A DNA stretch of 64,000 nt from assembly GCA_003254925.1 (NCBI GenBank), contig QANZ01007317.1, positions 1 through 64,000 on the forward strand, written 5' to 3'. The position numbers were made by a program, and so were the translations under genes. Positions 55,617 through 64,000 of this stretch are shown one piece after another. This stretch comes from Chamaecrista fasciculata (Eukaryota; Streptophyta; Magnoliopsida; Fabales; Fabaceae). Under the pieces are notes generated by a model. It did not search any database and was not told where the DNA came from. It was given only the letters and a program-made list of their open reading frames with translations. Each line of letters opens with the position of its first letter. Within the stretch, counting starts at the first letter, position 1.

Positions 55617-58215
55617 GATCAATGAATTGTTAAAAAGATAAAAGTATATAACTAAATATGTGAAATATATAAATTTTAAATTTAAATTTAATATGATTTT
55701 TTTACATATCAATAATTAAGTGTAGGTAAATTCTCGAGTCAAAGTCTCAATTCCTGACATTTATAATAAGAAACTAAGGAGCGTAAAGAGACTCTAATGC
55801 TTAATTTAGCTCAAAAGTATTATAGCGTAAATAGGATAGGAGAATTAGTTAAAAAAAACATACTCGATCGAGTAGCGTATAAATAAGGTTATTCAGGATA
55901 GGCGTGTTGTTTTCACGAGATAATCATTCACAACGTGAATCAAGGGGTTGATTATAAGTTATAACAAATTATTTACGGCTACATATAAGATTAATGATTT
56001 AACGGAGAAGAAAGTAAAATAATTATAAGAGTCCATCGTTTAAAAAAAACGCATGGTAGCAAATTAATCGGTTAGTGTGCACCTTATCAAGTGTAATATC
56101 AATTAATTTTAGAACCATATTAAATTTATTGTAAAATTTTGATTCATATAAATTTATCCTAAATTATATTTTCTTAGAATACTAAAATTCATAATTTCAT
56201 AGTTTATAGTAAATTAAAAACCTTTCATCTTCAATAGATTACATTATTAATTTCTTCAAAAATATACTTTTAAGAGGGACGAATGAGAGATCAATGTAAA
56301 ATTTTAGGTTTTTTTTTGGTTAAATATTGAATTTTGTTTTCTCACTCTTCACTCTACAGTCTTCAACGTTGGAGGGGCAGAACAAAAAAATGTTTGACTA
56401 TGTTAGCATTTTTGGCTTCCGCGTCACTGACCTGTTTGGCTCTTTAGATTTATTTTATCTTTCTAGCATCTTTGACGGTGACTTAATAAAAGCATTAACG
56501 TATAATAAATTTATTTGTTTTCATATATATACATATGCACTCATTAAATTTTAGAATACCAAATTAAATATTCCTAATAATATATTGTTACTGTTATTAG
56601 AAAATATTCAAAATTTTATATAATTACAATATATATTAATATATGTATATATATTAACACCATAATGATTTAATAAATTATTAAATATAAAATAGTGTAT
56701 TATTTATTTTATTATGTTTGACTGGTCAGTGAGAAGATTGAAATTGCCATAAACAGTCTTCAAATTTATAATGATTGAGCGTGTTGGTACAACGTCTAGT
56801 AATAATAAATACTTAACATTATTGTCTTTTTTATAAATATATATACTTAGTATTATTAATTTTTATATGTAATTTAACATTTTTCATTAAACCATATTGT
56901 CTAATGATTTTTATAATAATAATTTATATTTTAAGTCAAACTTCTATTTATTAGAAGAATGAATAATTTTTAGGGCCATGCTTGAAAAAGTAGGATTATT
57001 AAATCAATTTCCATCAATTCCCACCATCTAATAATCTTTGTATTTATGTTTTTATTTCAAATGAAGTAAAGAGAGAAATAGAAACAAATATCAATTTGTT
57101 TTTGTTTTTACACTCGAGTCCACAGTAGCATTGCGCTAATTTTTATTAGTTTCTTTGAAAAGTATTAAAAACATATTCTTCAATCATTGAAGAAATAAAT
57201 TGTAAACCGGACCGGGTTAACTTTAGTAATTTATAGTTTGATGGGATTTGACTTCATAGACTATTTGTATAGTTTGATCGGATTGGTGATGACACATACA
57301 TTTTTTGAAAATCTTATTGTAATATTTATAATTTGTTATCATTAGATTATAATTTAAAATCCTCATAGGATTATTAAAAAACATCTTACGCTTATTTCAA
57401 AATAAAAGTATATATTTTGAGATAATATAATTTATGGTGCTTATGTGATATCCAATATTTCAATATTTTTGTTTTACTTTCGAGTCTAAATATTTATTTA
57501 TGGGGAATTCAATTGGGTCACATGTTGACTTATTATAAATAGGCTATGTAAAATAACTAAGTTATACATCGGAGAATTTGATTTTTGAAATTCTCTCATT
57601 CTCTTATAAATAATATTTTTCAATCATCTTAGTTGCTCATTCCATATGTTGGAAAGAGGACTTGAGAGAATTCACTTAGTAAAATATTTTCTCTTAGAAC
57701 TCTTCTTCTACGATCAGTCATTGTAGATACATAACTCTACTTCTAGTATAGGTAAAGTCTCTATGTTTGGTTGAATTTGTATTGAAAATATTAACATTTA
57801 AAGATCAATCTTGATAATGCCGAAATGTGACAAAATCCAAAATATTAATGATAACATCTAGATTATCGAAAATTTGAAATCTTAAAATTTTATCTTTATA
57901 TATGATATATAATAATTTATTATAATATTTACAATATTAATATTTAATATAACGATAAATAATATCTCATTACGACTCTCTAACAATATTTATTGAATGA
58001 TAGACTTGCAAATCTAACATCAACCTATCTCATAATTATATATGCACTATAAACACATACATTCATCTTACAAATTAAATTTAGCTTTTGACTTCAATAA
58101 CAACGTACTAATCACAATTGTTTATATATATATGAATTTTGACATAATCTCCTCTAAAAGAAGACTAGTCTGAAATTCATAACACAATCAATTTATCGGC
58201 AATATATATATAAAT

Positions 58216-58262
58216 AAAGAGCTTCACTCTATTGGCCAAAAAAAAAAAAAGAGCTTCACTCT
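58216..58262 (+). mobile_element. Micro-retroposition, 17 bp with perfect 15-bp target duplication
   Basis: AAAGAGCTTCACTCT occurs at 58216-58230 and 58248-58262, identical, flanking ATTGGCC plus ten A. This is the clearest member of the set. Confidence 0.8.
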
Positions 58263-58630
58263 CGTGTTAGATGCCTTGTAACCACATACCAAATGTCACC
58301 TCACCTTAATACTTATTTGTATAAGATGCCTTGTAATTACATTATTTTATTATTTTAAAACATGATAAAAATACTTATCACTAATTTTTTTATATGACAA
58401 AAACACCTTGATACACTTAAATCATAGCATAAATCTCAGGTGCACCCCAATTTTTTTTTTTTTGTCAATAGTAGTCTAACAATGTGACATTAGATTTAAT
58501 GTTATTTCAACACCTAATATAACTCTGTCGAATTTTTGATAAAAAGTGATGTCGTGGCATTAATTTGATCAACTTCAAAGCATAATTGACATTGACATAA
58601 CATCAGGGTATTGATACTAAAATAAAAGGA

Positions 58631-59151
58631 GGCTTAAGTGTAATTTTGATCCCTTCACTTTTGCAAAGGTCTCAATTTGGTCCCCTAACTTTTTTTGTTG
58701 CAATTTTGGTCCCCTAACTTTCCCAAAGGTCTCAATTTGGTCCCCTAACTTTCGCAAAGGTCCCAATTTGATCCCCTAACTTTTTTTGTTGCAATTTTGG
58801 TCCCCTAACTCTTGAAAACGTCTCACTATTGGTCTCAAGTGAACTTCCAAGTCATGAAAACGTCTCCGCATAATGGTCATTTTTTAATCCACTTCACCCA
58901 TATTTGTCACGTCATCAACCAACTCAGCCTGTCAGATCGGCACTAACGGCAGATAATAAATGGAAAAAGTGCACTTGGGACCAACAGTGAGACGCTTTCA
59001 AAAGTCAGGGGACCAAAATTGCAACAAAAAAAGTTAGGGGACCAAATTAAGACCTTTGCGAAAGTTAGGGGACCAAAATTGCAACAAAAAAAGTTAGGGG
59101 ACCAAATTGAGACCTTTGCGAAAGTTAAGGGACCAAAATTACACTTAAGCC
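58631..59151. mobile_element. Mutator-type miniature element, copy 2
   Basis: Same family as 35384-35861: inverted ends GGCTTAAGTGTAATTTTGAT and AAAATTACACTTAAGCC with repeated GGTCCCCTAACTTT units. Target duplication ATAAAAGGA (58622-58630) and ATAAAAGTA (59152-59160), one mismatch in 9. Non-coding. Confidence 0.85.
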
Positions 59152-59160
59152 ATAAAAGTA

Positions 59161-59576
59161 TTATTTTGTCATTTTTTCCTATCATTTTCTCCCCCACATT
59201 CTCTAAGATTATACATGTTTTATCAGAATAAAAACCATAGGGTATCGAACATTACTATAAAAACTCCTTATATCTCCTTATATCTTTCACCACTATGATA
59301 TACCTTCGACTTCACATGAAAATTAAAATTCCTTCAAAATAATATACTTTCGACTATGGTTTATTTAATTTTTTAAATTTGTCTCGAAACAACCTTTTGG
59401 ACTAGTTTGTATGAAATATTTTCTTCATTGTTTCGCGTTATGTGCGATTAGAAGATGATAAGAAAAAGGTAGTTATCTCTAAGAAGATGTGAGAGATGAC
59501 ACAAATGAGAAAAATATACGGAAAATTGGACTTAAACTCATTTTTGGGCTTTACTTAATCTCATTTGTTAATGTTC
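59161..59576. other. Intergenic DNA left of the Copia gag frame
   Basis: No gene and no recognisable pol or LTR of the neighbouring Copia element; its left limit falls somewhere between here and 59577. Confidence 0.45.
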
Positions 59577-60401
59577 TCAATTGAAAAAAAAACTCGTTAA
59601 AAGTAATATGTAACTTGAAAGCTTTTGGCAGAAAAAGCAAATCGCATCCTTTGAAGGCTTTGTCTTCTTGGCAGGTTGTGGGTTAGGCTTGTCTCCTGGC
59701 TTGGTCTCACTAACCGGGGCTTTACCGTTCCTCTTTCTTTTGCCCTTCCCTTTCCCTTGGTTTTTCTGAACCATCAAGACTGCATCAGGCGTCTTTTTAA
59801 TGGATGCCTCGGCAGTCTTGAGCATCCCATGCAGCTCAGAAATTGATTTCTCCATTCCATTTATATTGAAATTCATGACAAACTGGTCATAACTTCTAGG
59901 CAGCGAGTTTAAGATCAAATCCGTCGCAAGCTCTGAAGTAATGGGAAATCTCAGCCTACTAAGGTGATCTATGTACCCCTTCATCTTCAAGACATGGGTA
60001 CTAACGGATGCACCTTCAGCCATCTTGCAAGAGTGTAGAGCCTTAGTGATCTCAAACCTCTCTTGCCTAGCCTGCTGCTGGAACATTTCTTTGAGATGTG
60101 TGACCATCTCAAAAGCCGTCAACATTTCCATGTTCTTTTGCAACTCTGGGACCATAGTGGCTAGCATCAGGCAAGCAACATCCACAAAATCATTGAAGTG
60201 CTTCTCATAAGCAGTTCTTTGAGCTCTTGGAGCGTCGTTGGCAGGCTCTTCAGGGGGAGGGTTTTTTAGGACATAAAGCTTCCTTTCTTGGGTGAGAACA
60301 ATTCTCAAATTACGAAACCAATCAAGGAAGTTTGTCCCATTTAACTTATCCTTCTCAAGGATAGATGGCAGTGATAACGCTGAACTTATATTGTTTGCCA
60401 T
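59577..60401 (-). CDS. Copia gag frame (part of LTR element)
   Basis: An open frame of 274 codons starting MANNISSALSLPSILEKDKL, with the Copia gag region (NGTNFLDWFRNLRIVLTQER, QQARQERFEITKALHSCKMA) and a basic tail (KGKGKRKRNGK) leading to the first bases of a CCHC knuckle (AICFFCQK), where it stops. Gag packs element RNA into virus-like particles. This belongs to the fossil described next; no pol follows. Confidence 0.75.
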   Translation of the reverse strand: MANNISSALSLPSILEKDKLNGTNFLDWFRNLRIVLTQERKLYVLKNPPPEEPANDAPRAQRTAYEKHFNDFVDVACLMLATMVPELQKNMEMLTAFEMVTHLKEMFQQQARQERFEITKALHSCKMAEGASVSTHVLKMKGYIDHLSRLRFPITSELATDLILNSLPRSYDQFVMNFNINGMEKSISELHGMLKTAEASIKKTPDAVLMVQKNQGKGKGKRKRNGKAPVSETKPGDKPNPQPAKKTKPSKDAICFFCQKLSSYILLLTSFFFN

Positions 60402-60763
60402 GATTCTACAATTAAGATATGAAAGTTAAGTAGCAAAAAGGTCCACCATTTTATAAAACCCAGCAAAATTATTATTAGTGGCTAAGATCCATATTTCACC
60501 AAAGTTTACCTTCGCTTGGGCGATAATGCAACCTTAGGTTATTTAGGTAGATAACTCTTTACCAATCACATCATATGTGACTCTTAGATCTTTATGGGAC
60601 TGTATCATCGTATGATACTTATTATGGCATGTTTATCTCATCTAATGCCTTGAGGTCCAAATCCGATTTGATAACCTCATTAAATCACACAACAAAACTT
60701 GTGAATGGCCAAACTCAAAACAACGAGGCGAAAGCTCAACCGATATCATCAAGGCCTATCAAA

Positions 60764-60891
60764 CACGTGTAGCTTGGGCTATCACCGCATCAAATAAACC
60801 AAGATTTCAATAAGGCATCGCGTTAAATCTTCCATTCACCCGTGTCTCCTCAAGATAAAAGTAGACACGTGTAGTTTGGGCTATCACCGCT
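60764..60891 (-). repeat. Direct repeat in the Copia leader
   Basis: ACACGTGTAGCTTGGGCTAT and ACACGTGTAGTTTGGGCTAT occur at about 60763 and 60866, 103 bp apart, each followed by CACCGC. A tandem duplication within the untranslated leader of the element. Confidence 0.7.
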
Positions 60892-63800
60892 CCGCAATGA
60901 TCAAGATTTTAACAGGGTCTTTTATTGATGACATTAAAAACTTAAGATTTTATAAGGGTTCAATTTTTAGGTTCAATTTTTTGTTCAATTTTAAATCCAA
61001 TTTTAAAATTAAACGAGTGTGCCAAGTGTTTCTCCCCATGTATCATATACATATAAAGACATGCACGAATTTTGTATCTCATACAAAATCCTACGCTCAT
61101 ATCGAATACGTGGTTGTGCGTACAAAACATAAAATTTGCATGTTAAAATCGCGACTCCTAAACATGCATCTAGCGCCAATTTGTATCATATACAAAAACT
61201 AAATGCATAAAATAACCGTGTTAAGATATGACTCATCTACCCTAAATTCCCTCAAGCCAATGAGAGAATCTTTCTAAAAGAAAAAGAAAAAATTACATTG
61301 GGAAACCTCATTTGAACATATGAGGGGAGTGAGGTGAGAAAAGAAATTACATCTAGAATTTAAGGAGACGACACGCAGGCCATATTTACCAAAATAAGAC
61401 CTAGAGCCATATCCAACACCATACTCAAACATACATGAACAATTCATATATATATATATATTCACGGCATCAACATTCAACAACACAAAAAACGACTTTG
61501 ATTGTGTTCAATTAAAGTTTGTGCAATTAACATGCCTTCTTGAAAAATAAGTCTTGCATCAATAATTCAAAATTTCAAGAATCATTTTCAAGAAGTCGAA
61601 TCTATTGACCCAAAATTTATAAATTCATAATTTATAATTTTCGATCAAGACCTATACTTTTCAAGAAAATTTTTAATCAATCAAATTGATTACCTTATGT
61701 ATCAAATACATAAATTTGCACCATTCTTAGATTAGGTTAAAATCATGTGGTGGATAATCGCAAAAATTTTAGCGAATCGAATGAAAAAGGTAAACGTATA
61801 AACATACATCAACATGTATATTCACAAAACTAGCATAAACACAAAATTAGCCTGACTCTGATACCACTGTTGGAGATTATTGAACAAACGCAGCGAAAAG
61901 GTAAAATAAAATTTTTTATAATCTCCTCCAAAGGATCCACTACTTGTGTTTATACCAGAGAGAAAAGACGTTTACCTAAATCAGACGGTTGCTTTGAAAA
62001 ATCGCAATTCCAAGAAGTCCACAAACTCGTGTCCTTCCTCTGCCGGTGATCCACACGAACAGTTTGACAGATACTCAGGTGCTAGCCTCCAATCTCTTCT
62101 CCAAGAGATTATGGGAACCAATCTACAATCTTGGAATTTCAAGAACACTTCTTGAAATATCCAAGAACAAGTGGCGCACTACCAAGAACGAACTTCTTGG
62201 CCACTAACTCTAGGGTTTTTCGCCTCTCTCTCTTTCTCACACACAAATCGCCCCTAAAACCCTAAGTTTAGGGTTAGTCGAACTCTCCCTATTTTCACTT
62301 GGGATAGGCGACTCTTTTCCCTTGTGCTCTCTTAGGATAGGCGACTTTTTGTGTTTATAAAGAGTCTCCATTCCTCAAATTAGGGAATCACCAAATCTTG
62401 ATTATAAAATTACATTAATATTATAATTCAAGATTAAGAGGCAAACTTTATTTAAATTTCAAAATCATATCTTGAAACCTAGAATGCACACTTCCCATTG
62501 GTTGGAATGAGTCAAGAGGATTTGAATTCTTAATTAAAATATTATCTTAACTTCAAATTCAAAAGGCATTCTTGAAATTCAAAATGCAAGATCAAATCTT
62601 GCATTTGAATCTTGAAGAACTCGCCCCCTCCTAGTGGTTTTATAAGAATTTAATAAATAAGATAACAATCCTAACTCTTAGGAAGTTATAACCAACTTAT
62701 TAATTTCCTTAACAAATTGAATTAAAATATTACCCTAATATCTTAATTCAAATTCAAATCTTGAATTCAAATTTAAATCTTGAATTGAAATTAACAAAAT
62801 CATATTTCATTAATTAAATCCAAGAGTGAGGCGCCACCCTCCTCTTGTTATCCAATATTAGAGAATTTAATAAATCAATAATCCCCTAACTCTTAGGAGA
62901 CTTAGTCAATTCATTATTCCCCAATATTTTAAACAAGAATTTAATTGTAAATAGATTAATCAAATTAACTATTTAACAATTAATATATTTAAACTTGTCT
63001 AACAAATTTAAATATCACAAATGTAGATTTTATTTAAGACAAGACTTCATGCCCTAAGACATTCAACTATGTCTTAAATTGCGTCACTAGAGTGACTCAC
63101 GAATTAAACCCTAATTCGTGTCCCATAACAGTATCTTGATCCTGCTCATGTGTGACCCAGCAGGCCTCATGTGAAATTGGCAGCAAGCCATCTCTATGAC
63201 TCACAAGTCGAGAGCGGACTCTAGCAAGCCATCACGACTATCCAAAACACGTGAGTTATCGTTTTAACATAAACAACTTAACCTTAGTACCACCTTGTCA
63301 TAATCCCTATTGTCACACGATATCTTGGTCATGGATAAGGCATGAGAAAATCATCCTTGTAATCCAAACCATAACTTTCTCGATTCCTTGAGTTGGTCCC
63401 ATTACCCTGTGTGGCCACACATTCCTTGAACAAACTCATCGAGGGGCCCAGTCAAATATCTCTCAACTTAATGAGGGACAAAATTCTTTATTGATCAACC
63501 ACATTCCTCAGCACGACAAACAACTAAACCCGTACCTAGCCTGTATGGCTACCCTGTTACGGGCAACGTTGGACTACGCCAAAGTTCAGCATCTACAATG
63601 CTGGAATAATGAAGACCTCAGGTCTAAGGGCATCGTGACAGATGTACAGGAGAGGCTAGCTCATGACTAAACCCATGCAGGACTCTCCGGGTCGGTCCAG
63701 CAACTTATAACCCTTTACATAATTGCACCATAACTCTCAAGAAGCATCACATGCGTGTATCTCCATACACCGAAGTCATGCTGGTCTTAGTTCATTCACG

Positions 63801-64000
63801 TTCCCTCGTGAATAATCGACCAGGGACAGTTTAGAATAATTATCACATAATTAATCAAGGATTGTTATCACAGTAAACATGCTAATAATATGATAACGAC
63901 ATAATTTATCATTCATAAATCAGTCAAACAATATGTCCATATATATAAAATGATTGGCCCTAGGGCACAATCTCCATCAATTTTGTTGTTAAAAAAAAAA

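Larger units (their letters stand above)
55383..58621. other. AT-rich intergenic DNA upstream of the VQ gene
   Basis: No gene is supported. It contains micro-insertions at 55568 and 58216. About 57480-57780 has a TTATAAATAGGC box and downstream pyrimidine-rich leader that could be part of an old LTR, but no ends were found. Confidence 0.5.
59577..63979 (-). mobile_element. Copia-type LTR element: one 2.1-kb LTR, primer site, leader and gag
   Basis: On the minus strand the 5' LTR spans 63979 to 61868 (about 2112 bp) with ends TGATGGAGATT and AATCTCCAACA. It is followed at once by TGGTATCAGAGTC (61854-61866), the initiator-tRNA-Met primer site of Copia elements. Then come a leader of about 1.45 kb and the gag frame. 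A TATAAA block in the LTR lies at about 62357. Pol and a second LTR are not found in the window, so the copy is truncated or rearranged on its left; it counts as broken. With gag still open it looks younger than the Copia fossil at 36 kb. Without a second LTR its age cannot be estimated. Confidence 0.8.

Noticed and set aside
62250-62280. Interstitial telomere repeat
   Set aside because: Only one and a half CCCTAAA-like units in inverted arrangement inside the Copia LTR; not a telomeric array.

Overview
The window is nuclear DNA of a flowering plant, almost certainly a eudicot. It is AT-rich, its genes have spliced GT-AG and GC-AG introns, and the products are plant families (BAHD acyltransferase, ACC-oxidase-like 2-oxoglutarate oxygenase, early nodulin-like phytocyanin, VQ protein). 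Single unresolved bases (n) at 2029, 14899 and 32670 point to a draft assembly. I could not resolve the species.

Host genes, left to right. A small secreted six-cysteine peptide lies at 2.5-2.7 kb (-). A three-exon 2-oxoglutarate/Fe(II) oxygenase of the ACC oxidase homolog group is at 6.0-8.1 kb (-). A multi-exon translation factor eEF1B beta gene is at 11.9-14.2 kb (-); it carries a 7-bp frameshifting insertion and a stop codon split by an intron. Two tandem BAHD acyltransferases are at 15.8-17.4 and 21.1-22.7 kb (+). An early nodulin-like arabinogalactan protein is at 27.2-28.1 kb (+). A damaged DEP1 (methionine salvage dehydratase/enolase-phosphatase) locus spans 36.0-42.4 kb (+): the dehydratase half is decayed, the enolase-phosphatase half is intact. 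A VQ4-like protein is at 54.5-55.2 kb (-). No tRNA, rRNA, CRISPR or bacterial-type operon was seen.

The rest is a dense layering of mobile DNA. It includes: a terminal-inverted-repeat element carrying scraps of two unrelated host genes (0.6-2.0 kb); two truncated LINEs (4.2 and 25.6 kb); a nest of small Helitrons (5.2 kb and 9.5-10.6 kb, with a clean 166-bp copy at 19.9 kb); several Mutator- and hAT-type miniature elements with readable 8- or 9-bp target duplications (18.7, 34.3, 35.4, 43.1, 58.6 kb); and a 3.9-kb Mutator-like element (46.2-50.1 kb) with near-identical 0.26-kb inverted repeats and host-derived gene pieces. That last element sits inside one copy of a 273-bp repeat which brackets a 625-bp Helitron-like segment exactly. 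A broken Copia fossil lies in the DEP1 locus (36.2-38.1 kb), and a second Copia with a 2.1-kb LTR and a gag frame fills 59.6-64.0 kb.

The genes do not form one pathway. The clearest local stories are tandem duplication of an acyltransferase with a miniature element in the second copy's promoter, separation of the two enzymatic halves of DEP1, and at least seven minute A-tailed insertions (13-17 bp) each flanked by 11-17-bp target duplications, which look like extreme 5'-truncated retroposition events.
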